Shown: piece after piece, positions 1 through 5,197 of the stretch | Numbering within the stretch: the stretch's first letter is position 1 | How the letters are laid out: each line of letters opens with the position of its first letter | The notes under the pieces: generated by a model | Told to the model about the DNA's origin: nothing | The model's input: only the letters and a program-made list of their open reading frames with translations | The model's database searches: none | Translations under genes and position numbers: made by a program | NCBI GenBank assembly: GCA_944385265.1 | Contig: CALWWO010000149.1 | Location: 1 to 5,934 of the forward strand | Origin: an uncultured Oscillospiraceae bacterium | Lineage (GTDB): Bacteria > Bacillota_A > Clostridia > Oscillospirales > Oscillospiraceae | Reading direction: 5' to 3' | Length of the DNA: 5,934 bases

Positions 1-1
1 G

Positions 2-376
2 GAACAGCTAGGTATTTCAGATATCTTAAAAAAGTACCCATATGAGGTATCCGGCGGGCAGAAGCAGCGTGCCGCAGTTGCGCGGGCGCTTATCACGCAT
101 CCGAGAATCATACTGGCAGACGAGCCGACCGGTGCGCTCGACTCCAAGTCCACAGATGAGCTTTTGAAATTGTTTGGACAGATAAATAGAAACGGGCAGA
201 CTATTTTGATGGTGACGCATTCCGTAAAAGCGGCAAGCCACGCAGGACGCGTACTGTTCATAAAAGACGGGGAGGTCTATCACCAGATCTACCGCGGCAG
301 CAGCACGGAAAATGAGCTTTATCAGAAAATTTCAGATACGCTGACGATACTCGCGACAGGCGGTAAGGCAAAATGA
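2..376 (+). CDS. ABC transporter ATP-binding protein, BceA-like (5' end outside window)
   Basis: This is the C-terminal 124 residues of an ABC ATPase; the Walker A and Q-loop lie upstream of the window. Seen in order: signature motif VSGGQKQR (visible residues 16-23, about 47-70), Walker B IILADEP (36-42) with the catalytic Glu in DEP, D-loop GALD (44-47), and switch His in VTHS (His at 218-220). The gene ends with a short tail of the kind seen in the LolD/MacB/BceA group. It should power the adjacent permease at the cytoplasmic face of the membrane. Its TGA overlaps the permease ATG (ATGA), so the two are surely co-transcribed and translationally coupled. The ATPase class alone would fit any MacB/LolD-like exporter; the BceA assignment rests on the partner's 7+3 membrane layout. 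A TTG inside the reading frame at 164 is not a real start, because conserved motifs precede it. Confidence 0.93.
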   Translation, partial: EQLGISDILKKYPYEVSGGQKQRAAVARALITHPRIILADEPTGALDSKSTDELLKLFGQINRNGQTILMVTHSVKAASHAGRVLFIKDGEVYHQIYRGSSTENELYQKISDTLTILATGGKAK

Positions 377-2430
377 AAAAGGGGTTATACACAACTCTCG
401 CATGGAGCGGCATAAAGAACAATAAAAAGCTGTATGTGCCGTATATTCTCACCTGTATTGTAACGGTCATGATGTGCTATATCATATCATTCTTAAGCAT
501 GACGCCGACATTTGCAAATATTGCGGGAGCTAGGACAATGCAGACTTTTCTCGGCTTGGGCTTTGGCGTCATGTGCGTATTTTCACTTATTTTCCTGTTT
601 TACACAAATTCATTTCTGATACGCCGGCGTAAAAAAGAGTTTGGTCTATACAATGTCCTCGGACTGGGCAAAAGACATCTTGCAGTCGTACTTTTTATAG
701 AGACGCTCATGATTGCGTGCATGACCATATTCGGCGGACTGGCGCTTGGCGTCTTGTTTTCGAAGTTTGCGGAGCTCTGCGCCGTAAAAATACTCGGCGG
801 CGCGGCGACATTTGAATTTACAATAGGAGCACAGTCGCTTTACAGAACCGCCATACTGTTTGGAATAATTTTCGCACTCATATTCCTGAACACGCTGCGG
901 CAGGTACACCTGACAAACCCGATAGAGCTGCTGCACAGCGAAAACGTCGGTGAAAAACCGCCGAAAGCAAATTGGCTGTTGGCGCTTATCGGCGTGCTCA
1001 TACTCGGCGGCGCTTATTACATGGCGGTTACGATAGAAGACCCCGTTACTGCTATAACGCTGTTTTTCGTCGCCGTTATCATGGTCATCATCGCGACGTA
1101 TATTCTGTTTATTTCAGGTTCTGTCACCCTCTGCCGTATATTGCAGAAGAACAAGAGGTTTTACTATAAGGCAAAGCACTTCGTGTCCGTCTCGTCGATG
1201 GCGTATCGCATGAAGAGAACAGGCGCGGGACTCGCCTCGATCTGTATCCTATGCACAATGGTGCTTGTAATGATATCGTCCACTATTTGCCTTTATGTCG
1301 GCATGGAGGATAATCTTCGGAGCAGCTATCCGAGAAATATCGGTCTTGACGCCGTGACAAATGAGGTCTCTCTGCTCACCGGCGATCAGGTGGATCAGAC
1401 GATCGACGTCGTGGAACAGGTGGTAGCCGAAAACGGCACTCAGCAGGAAAACGTCCTGACATACGGCATGGCCACGTCCCTCGGCATACTGGAGGGAGAC
1501 CGCTTTGTATTCGATAACGCCGTATATGATAACGACTTGGGCGCTATGTCTAACATATGGCAAATTTATATAGTGTCCCTGTCGGACTACAACCGCCTGA
1601 TGGGAGCAGAGGAAACGCTCGAGTCGAACGAGGCGATAGTGTATGTCAGCGGCGACCGCGACTATGTGGGAAATGTTATAGATTTAGGCGCTGGGGGATC
1701 GCTCGATATCGTTAAGCGCGTAGACGGATTTGACGCATACGTCGTCGAATCGGTACAGCTGTTCCCGATGCTCTATATTTTCGTGTCTGACCTTGACGCG
1801 GTAGTGACACCGCTTCTGGAAATTCAGACGGAGGAGGGGCTTGACCTTATGGCGCTCCACTGGTATTACGGATTCGATCTTCCGTGCGATAATGATACGC
1901 AGATAGCGATAGAAGATCAGATATACCAGCGCATGCAGACGCTCGAGCATGACGACGATCTGTTTTCATATTTCCACGTCATTGTAGAGGGCATCGCATC
2001 GAATCGCGGTGATTTTTACGGCACTTACGGAGGACTTCTGTTCCTCGGCGTACTGCTCGGCATGACTTTCGTTTTTGCCGCCGTCCTTATCATATATTAC
2101 AGGCAGGTTTCCGAGGGCTACGAGGACCAGTCACGCTTCGATATCATGCAGAAGGTCGGCATGACGAAAAAAGAGATAAGAAAAAGCATCGATTCTCAGA
2201 TACTTATAGTATTTTTCATGCCTCTTATTGCCGCAGGCGTACATCTGGCGTTCGCGTTTCCGCTGATCAGGAAATTGCTGCTCCTCTTCAGCGTAATGAA
2301 TTCACGGCTTCTGATAATCGTCACGATTTGCTGCTATCTCATTTTCGCAGTGTTTTACATGATAGTTTACCGCATAACGTCGCGTTCTTACTTCTCGATA
2401 GTCAGCGGAATGCGCACCGAAAGCGCCTGA
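373..2430 (+). CDS. FtsX-like ABC transporter permease, BceB family
   Basis: This 685-residue integral membrane protein is the partner of the preceding ATPase. Predicted hydrophobic segments lie at about residues 20-42, 58-80, 107-130, 155-175, 200-220, 228-250 and 285-308. A soluble, acidic domain follows (about 309-552), then segments at about 553-577, 608-632 and 647-667. Seven segments, a large extracytoplasmic domain and three more segments is the known BceB/VraG topology, and the length suits the family. After segment 2 the stretch RRRKKEFGLYNVLGLGKRH (84-102), and after segment 8 RFDIMQKVGMTKKEIRKS (588-605), are the paired FtsX-type coupling regions expected to contact the ATPase. Known family members detoxify bacitracin-like or lantibiotic peptides at the lipid II cycle and signal to a BceS-type kinase. 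The substrate here cannot be read from sequence. The start is the ATG overlapping the upstream TGA, with only a weak AAGG at 365-368, so coupling is likely. No transposon or frameshift scars are seen. Confidence 0.92.
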   Translation: MKKGLYTTLAWSGIKNNKKLYVPYILTCIVTVMMCYIISFLSMTPTFANIAGARTMQTFLGLGFGVMCVFSLIFLFYTNSFLIRRRKKEFGLYNVLGLGKRHLAVVLFIETLMIACMTIFGGLALGVLFSKFAELCAVKILGGAATFEFTIGAQSLYRTAILFGIIFALIFLNTLRQVHLTNPIELLHSENVGEKPPKANWLLALIGVLILGGAYYMAVTIEDPVTAITLFFVAVIMVIIATYILFISGSVTLCRILQKNKRFYYKAKHFVSVSSMAYRMKRTGAGLASICILCTMVLVMISSTICLYVGMEDNLRSSYPRNIGLDAVTNEVSLLTGDQVDQTIDVVEQVVAENGTQQENVLTYGMATSLGILEGDRFVFDNAVYDNDLGAMSNIWQIYIVSLSDYNRLMGAEETLESNEAIVYVSGDRDYVGNVIDLGAGGSLDIVKRVDGFDAYVVESVQLFPMLYIFVSDLDAVVTPLLEIQTEEGLDLMALHWYYGFDLPCDNDTQIAIEDQIYQRMQTLEHDDDLFSYFHVIVEGIASNRGDFYGTYGGLLFLGVLLGMTFVFAAVLIIYYRQVSEGYEDQSRFDIMQKVGMTKKEIRKSIDSQILIVFFMPLIAAGVHLAFAFPLIRKLLLLFSVMNSRLLIIVTICCYLIFAVFYMIVYRITSRSYFSIVSGMRTESA

Positions 2431-2461
2431 TCGATAAGACAGACGTACAGCGACGTATATT

Positions 2462-2501
2462 TCCGGCGGCGCGATAGATCGTTAAAATATGTGCCGCCGG
2501 A
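2462..2501. repeat. Inverted repeat between permease and small membrane protein genes
   Basis: TCCGGCGGC (2462-2470) is perfectly repeated in inverse as GCCGCCGGA (2493-2501), with 22 bases between. The inner part can form a small second stem (CGAT 2472-2475 with ATCG 2478-2481). No T-run follows, so it is a poor intrinsic terminator; it could be a weak terminator, an mRNA 3'-end stabiliser or a protein-binding palindrome. The spacer holds TAAAAT (2483-2488), which resembles a -10 box, but the matching -35 (TTTCCG, 2460-2465) is poor. Thus the repeat may separate two transcription units, but this is uncertain. Confidence 0.55.
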
Positions 2502-2528
2502 TATTGAAAGCGCTGCGTCCGAATATAT

Positions 2529-2536
2529 AGAGGTGG
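2529..2536 (+). promoter_or_regulatory. Ribosome binding site of the small membrane protein
   Basis: AGAGGTGG lies 4 bases before the ATG at 2541 (7 if the AGAGG core is used). It is what makes the 2541 start preferable to the in-frame ATGs at 2595 and 2613, which have no comparable purine block in front. Confidence 0.7.
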
Positions 2537-2540
2537 AAAG

Positions 2541-2768
2541 ATGAATGGTGAATTATGCCGTGCAGGTGCGGCGTCGTACAGATCAAAGATCGAAATGGGA
2601 AATATAAAGAACATGATATGCAAAATTTTTACGCGCCTCATCTTCTGGTTAGGGGCGATCGTTATAGCGCTTCTGGCTATTCCGGCAGGGATACTGTTTT
2701 TGATGATTTGCGGTATATGGACGGCGGTAGACAAACTTACGGTCGCCATTGGCGGGAAAACGAAATAG
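2541..2768 (+). CDS. Small membrane protein of unknown function (75 aa)
   Basis: I do not recognise a family. The first 30 residues are polar and slightly basic. Residues about 33-61 are strongly hydrophobic (start FWLGAIVIALLAIPAG) with a Pro-Ala-Gly in the middle, followed by a short charged tail ending GGKTK. This suggests a single long or kinked membrane helix, or a tight hairpin, with no soluble domain large enough for an enzyme. The start is supported by AGAGGTGG just upstream. The polar stretch before the ATG at 2595 is not obviously conserved-looking, so a shorter 57-residue form is possible. The glycosyltransferase begins 36 bases after its stop with no terminator between, so the two are probably one transcript. 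A role as an accessory or regulator of the glycosyltransferase or of the upstream transporter is conceivable from position only. That it is a real gene rests on the ribosome binding site, the membrane segment and the tight spacing. Confidence 0.65.
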   Translation: MNGELCRAGAASYRSKIEMGNIKNMICKIFTRLIFWLGAIVIALLAIPAGILFLMICGIWTAVDKLTVAIGGKTK

Positions 2769-2787
2769 TTATTTATGGCGCAACTTT

Positions 2788-2796
2788 AAAAGGGGA
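2788..2796 (+). promoter_or_regulatory. Ribosome binding site of the GT51 gene
   Basis: AAAAGGGGA ends 8 bases before the GTG at 2805. It decides the start in favour of GTG, since no in-frame ATG precedes the membrane anchor and later in-frame ATGs would remove it. Confidence 0.65.
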
Positions 2797-2804
2797 TAAA
2801 ACTG

Positions 2805-3524
2805 GTGAAAAGGGCATTGAAATTATTTGCAAAGCTGCTCGGCGCTATCGCCGCGCTCGTACTTGTCGCAGTTTTAGGCGTAAGCGCGTTTTTCGGAGTA
2901 AAGGGATACAACATGTACAAAGACGCGGTGGAGCAGATGCCGATGGAGGAGCTTGTTGAGGATATCCGCAGCATGGAAAATTTTATCGAATACGAAGAAC
3001 TACCGGATATATACATAGACGCTGTCATATCGGCTGAGGATAAACGTTTTTTCAGCCATAACGGCGTTGATTACATAGCTATAATGCGGGCGCTTGTCAA
3101 CGATATCAGGACCATGTCGTTTGCGGAGGGCGGGAGCACAATAACGCAGCAGCTCATGAAAAACGAGTATTTCACACAGGAAAAAACGCTGGAGCGCAAA
3201 TTTGCGGAGATTTTTGCTGCATGGGAGTTTGAGGACATTTGCGACAAAGAGGAAATATTCGAGCTTTATGTCAATACGATTTATTTCGGCAGCGGGTATT
3301 ACGGGATCTACGATGCGGCGCAGGGCTATTACGGAAAAGATCCGTCAGAACTCACGGAATACGAGTCGATCATGCTTGCGGGACTCCCGAATGCGCCCTC
3401 TGCGTATTCGCCCGATACAAATCCCGAGCTTGCCCGGCAGCGCATGAAACAGGTGTTAAACAGGATGGTAGAATGCGAGGTGCTCTCACAGACGGAAGCC
3501 GACAGCATATTCTATGCCGGATAA
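2805..3524 (+). CDS. Monofunctional biosynthetic peptidoglycan glycosyltransferase (GT51)
   Basis: This 239-residue membrane-anchored enzyme is predicted to polymerise lipid II into glycan strands on the outer face of the membrane. Residues 1-7 are basic and about 8-31 form an uncleaved signal anchor. All GT51 motifs are present in order: ISAEDKRFFSHNGVD (75-89), with Glu78 the expected catalytic base; EGGSTITQQLMKN (108-120); RKFAE (131-135), with Glu135 the second conserved Glu; IFELYVNTIYFGSG (151-164); and MLAGLPNAPSAYSP (190-203). The protein ends soon after the helix RQRMKQVLNRM, where class A penicillin-binding proteins go on into the transpeptidase domain. Here a stop follows and no transpeptidase motif appears downstream in any frame. 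Its length is in the range of stand-alone MGT/MtgA enzymes, so it is likely intact and not a broken PBP1. The start is GTG at 2805, with AAAAGGGGA (2788-2796) upstream; the ATG at 2775 runs into a stop after four codons. A hairpin terminator follows. Confidence 0.92.
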   Translation: MKRALKLFAKLLGAIAALVLVAVLGVSAFFGVKGYNMYKDAVEQMPMEELVEDIRSMENFIEYEELPDIYIDAVISAEDKRFFSHNGVDYIAIMRALVNDIRTMSFAEGGSTITQQLMKNEYFTQEKTLERKFAEIFAAWEFEDICDKEEIFELYVNTIYFGSGYYGIYDAAQGYYGKDPSELTEYESIMLAGLPNAPSAYSPDTNPELARQRMKQVLNRMVECEVLSQTEADSIFYAG

Positions 3525-3566
3525 TGTTGCATCTGTAAAATATATTATATTTGTATCGAATCCCGC

Positions 3567-3601
3567 AAAGCGGCGTCGGTCTTTCGGCTTGACGCCGCTT
3601 T
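3567..3601 (+). terminator. Intrinsic terminator after the GT51 gene
   Basis: AAAGCGGCGTC (3567-3577) pairs perfectly with GACGCCGCTTT (3591-3601): 11 pairs around a 13-base loop. The transcript then reads CUUUCCUUC, an imperfect U-tract. It lies 42 bases after the GT51 stop and most likely ends that transcript. The AAAG/CTTT ends make it fairly symmetric, but no gene is seen reading toward it from the right. Confidence 0.75.
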
Positions 3602-3797
3602 CCTTCATATTCCGACTTATATTCAGCGTAAGCGTCCCAAAAATGCTCAGAAAATGAATATACCGAAAATAATATTCATTTTGCTGTATATCTGCTTATC
3701 GCCTGATTTTACAATAGGAGGATTATTGTTGTGCATAGTGACAGGAAGTAAGCAGAAGACTTTAAATAATATGGCAGAAATTGCAATAGAATCGCTG
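3602..3797. other. AT-rich intergenic region upstream of argG promoter
   Basis: About 200 bases lie between the GT51 terminator and the argG promoter, with no convincing gene. The region holds an 11-bp inverted repeat (3651-3682) and a perfect AGGAGG (3716-3721) with a short reading frame behind it; both are listed separately. I looked for a T-box (no AGGGTGG-type tRNA acceptor-pairing motif) and saw no riboswitch I could name. A 62-codon frame starting at ATG 3654 has no ribosome binding site and runs through the argG promoter. Confidence 0.6.
3651..3682. repeat. Perfect 11-bp AT-rich inverted repeat
   Basis: AAAATGAATAT (3651-3661) and ATATTCATTTT (3672-3682) are exact reverse complements with a 10-base spacer. 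Each arm contains the TGAAT/ATTCA half-site of an ARG box, but here the half-sites are 14 bases apart instead of 4, so a standard single ArgR site does not fit. As RNA it would form an all-A/U-rich stem with only one G-C pair. Function unknown: terminator-like element or operator. Confidence 0.6.
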
Positions 3798-3842
3798 TTG
3801 ACTAGCGCTTTGTGCGAGCGTATAATAATCCACATACAATGA
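3716..3842 (+). other. Perfect Shine-Dalgarno with 37-codon reading frame (possible leader peptide)
   Basis: AGGAGG at 3716-3721 is the best ribosome binding site in the window. A TTG at 3729 (7 bases on) opens a frame of 37 codons that begins MCIVTGSKQKTL and ends with TGA at 3840-3842, running through the argG promoter into the ARG box. Other possible starts are TTG at 3726 (38 codons, same frame) and GTG at 3731 (six codons, then stop). The product resembles nothing I know. It may be a short leader peptide, a decayed gene or chance. No convincing promoter was found in front of it. Confidence 0.3.
3798..3826 (+). promoter_or_regulatory. Sigma-A promoter of argG
   Basis: The -35 TTGACT (3798-3803, five of six consensus bases) and the -10 TATAAT (3821-3826, all six) are separated by exactly 17 bases. 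Transcription should start near 3833, giving an untranslated leader of about 45 bases before the argG ATG. It is the clearest promoter in the window, and its strength implies that control is by repression. Confidence 0.88.
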
Positions 3843-3853
3843 ATATCAATTCA
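3840..3853. promoter_or_regulatory. ARG box, predicted ArgR (AhrC) operator
   Basis: TGAATATCAATTCA matches the known ArgR box core TGAATWWWWATTCA at every position except one C in the central four. The arms TGAAT and ATTCA are exact inverse repeats. It lies about 7-20 bases after the predicted start of transcription, where bound ArgR would block the polymerase. This is expected for arginine-repressed synthesis genes. Only one box is evident here; ArgR often binds paired boxes. Confidence 0.75.
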
Positions 3854-3862
3854 ACCAAATGC

Positions 3863-3869
3863 AGAGGTG
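3863..3869 (+). promoter_or_regulatory. Ribosome binding site of argG
   Basis: AGAGGTG sits 8 bases before the ATG at 3878 and fixes the start. The frame is open back to a GTG at 3812, but that codon lies in the promoter spacer, upstream of the predicted transcript start. Confidence 0.8.
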
Positions 3870-3877
3870 TGAACAAA

Positions 3878-5101
3878 ATGAATAAAAATGATATTAAAAA
3901 GGTTGTTCTCGCGTATTCCGGCGGGCTTGACACGTCGATCATAATCCCGTGGCTCAAGGAAAATTACAATAATTGTGAGGTAATAGCCGTTTCCGGTAAT
4001 GTCGGTCAAAATGACGAGCTTGAGGGGCTTGAAGAAAAAGCTATCAAAACAGGCGCTTCAAAGATCTACATAGAGGATCTGACAGACGAACTGGTAAACG
4101 AGGTTATCATCCCGTCGATGAAAGCAGGCGCTGAGTATGAGAATTATCTGCTCGGCACTGCGTTTGCGCGCCCGATAATCGCAAAACGCTTGGCTGAGAT
4201 CGCTATTGCCGAGGGCGCTGACGCGATATGCCACGGCTGCACCGGCAAGGGCAATGATCAGGTCCGTTTTGAGCTCGCTATAAAAGCGTTTGCGCCCGAC
4301 ATTCCCGTTATTGCGCCATGGCGTGAGTGGGATATCAAATCACGGGACGAGGAGATCGATTACGCCGAGGCTCATAATGTCCCGCTGAAGATAAACCGCG
4401 AAACAAACTATTCAAAGGATAAAAACCTCTGGCATCTGTCGCACGAGGGACTTGACCTTGAGGACACAGGCAACGAGCCGCAGTATGAAAAAGAAGGGTT
4501 TCTTGAGATGGGCGTCTCGCCGCTCAAAGCTCCTGACAAGCCTACGTATATAACGCTCGATTTTGAACAGGGCACGCCTGTCGCTCTCAACGGGGAGAAG
4601 ATGAGCGCGAAGGATATCATCCTGAAGCTGAATGAGGTCGGTGGGGCGAATGGCATTGGTCTTCTCGATATAGTTGAAAACCGCCTTGTCGGTATGAAAT
4701 GCCGCGGCGTGTATGAGACGCCGGGCGGCACGATTCTCTACAAGGCGCATAATGTGCTTGAGACGATATGCCTTGACAAGATGACGGCGCACAAGAAAAA
4801 AGAACTCGCTATTACGTTTGCCGACCTCGTATATAACGGTCAGTGGTTTACACCGCTGCGCGAGGCTCTGTCTGCTTTCGTTGATAAAACGCAGGAGAGG
4901 GTAAACGGCAAGGTAAAGCTCAAGTTGTATAAGGGCAATATGATAAACGCCGGCGTATGGAGCGAAAATTCGCTCTATTCAGAGGAGATCGCCACCTTTG
5001 GTGAGAGCGACTATAACCAGAAGGACGCCGAAGGCTTCATAAATCTCTGGGGGCTGCCGATCAAGGTGCAGGCGATGGTCGACGCGAAAAATAAAAAATA
5101 A
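3878..5101 (+). CDS. argG: Argininosuccinate synthase
   Basis: This cytoplasmic enzyme joins citrulline and aspartate using ATP (giving AMP and pyrophosphate) to form argininosuccinate, the penultimate step of arginine synthesis. The 407-residue length is normal for the family. The N-terminal PP-loop AYSGGLDTS (12-20) binds [17 protein letters not shown] (119-132) is the conserved citrulline/aspartate-binding stretch. [20 protein letters not shown] (177-196) and [13 protein letters not shown] (279-291) are further family blocks, and the end [19 protein letters not shown] (352-370) covers the C-terminal oligomerisation region. All expected motifs are intact. The start at ATG 3878 is chosen because AGAGGTG precedes it and because the peptide from the longer frame (GTG 3812) would be encoded across the promoter and ARG box. 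argH follows after 96 bases containing a strong hairpin. Expression is predicted to fall when arginine is plentiful, through the ARG box upstream. Confidence 0.98.
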   Translation: MNKNDIKKVVLAYSGGLDTSIIIPWLKENYNNCEVIAVSGNVGQNDELEGLEEKAIKTGASKIYIEDLTDELVNEVIIPSMKAGAEYENYLLGTAFARPIIAKRLAEIAIAEGADAICHGCTGKGNDQVRFELAIKAFAPDIPVIAPWREWDIKSRDEEIDYAEAHNVPLKINRETNYSKDKNLWHLSHEGLDLEDTGNEPQYEKEGFLEMGVSPLKAPDKPTYITLDFEQGTPVALNGEKMSAKDIILKLNEVGGANGIGLLDIVENRLVGMKCRGVYETPGGTILYKAHNVLETICLDKMTAHKKKELAITFADLVYNGQWFTPLREALSAFVDKTQERVNGKVKLKLYKGNMINAGVWSENSLYSEEIATFGESDYNQKDAEGFINLWGLPIKVQAMVDAKNKK

Positions 5102-5118
5102 GAATACACAGCATGTAA

Positions 5119-5162
5119 AAATATGAAGGTGGATGGCATTTTCATGCCGTCCACCCATATTT
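5119..5162 (+). terminator. Strong hairpin between argG and argH (terminator-like or attenuating)
   Basis: GGTGGATGGCAT (5128-5139) pairs with ATGCCGTCCACC (5144-5155) over 12 pairs, one of them G-U, around the tetraloop TTTC. Beyond a two-base AA bulge (5126-5127) the stem goes on with AAATATG (5119-5125) against CATATTT (5156-5162). Only a short T-run (TATTTAG) follows. It begins 17 bases after the argG stop. No good promoter is seen between it and argH, so complete termination would silence argH unless a promoter is missed. Partial termination or mRNA protection or processing is more likely. Confidence 0.65.
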
Positions 5163-5187
5163 AGTATATAGATTTGATACGCAGATT

Positions 5188-5191
5188 GGAG
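5188..5191 (+). promoter_or_regulatory. Ribosome binding site of argH
   Basis: GGAG lies 6 bases before the ATG at 5198 and selects this start over the second ATG three codons later (5207). Confidence 0.6.
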
Positions 5192-5197
5192 AATACG

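Noticed and set aside
1249..1563. Antisense frames opposite the permease gene (also 646-936 and 1684-1950)
   Set aside because: Shadows of a clear membrane-protein gene; no ribosome binding sites and no recognisable domains.
2504..2531. Promoter TTGAAA (2504-2509) with TATAGA (2526-2531) before the small membrane protein
   Set aside because: The -10 overlaps the ribosome binding site, so the RNA would start after it and lack it; spacing and match are also only fair.
2555..2959. 134-codon + strand frame overlapping the small membrane protein and the GT51 start
   Set aside because: It is Arg- and Cys-rich out-of-frame sequence that overlaps two better supported genes, with no ribosome binding site of its own.
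2805..3524. GT51 gene as a frameshifted class A penicillin-binding protein
   Set aside because: After the stop at 3524 the sequence turns AT-rich, reaches a terminator within 42 bases, and no transpeptidase motif (SxxK, SxN, KTG) follows in any frame before argG.
3654..3842. 62-codon frame from ATG 3654 with a hydrophobic start
   Set aside because: There is no ribosome binding site before the ATG, the start lies inside an inverted repeat, and the frame runs through the argG -35 and -10 boxes. Only its last 37 codons, behind AGGAGG, are kept as a low-confidence possibility.
3602..3877. T-box or other amino-acid riboswitch upstream of argG
   Set aside because: No T-box tRNA acceptor-pairing motif and no terminator/antiterminator pair lie between the promoter and argG; the predicted leader is only about 45 bases.
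4408..4792. Long antisense frames opposite argG
   Set aside because: They lie wholly within the well-conserved argG coding sequence on the other strand, have low-complexity composition and no start signals; codon-bias shadows.
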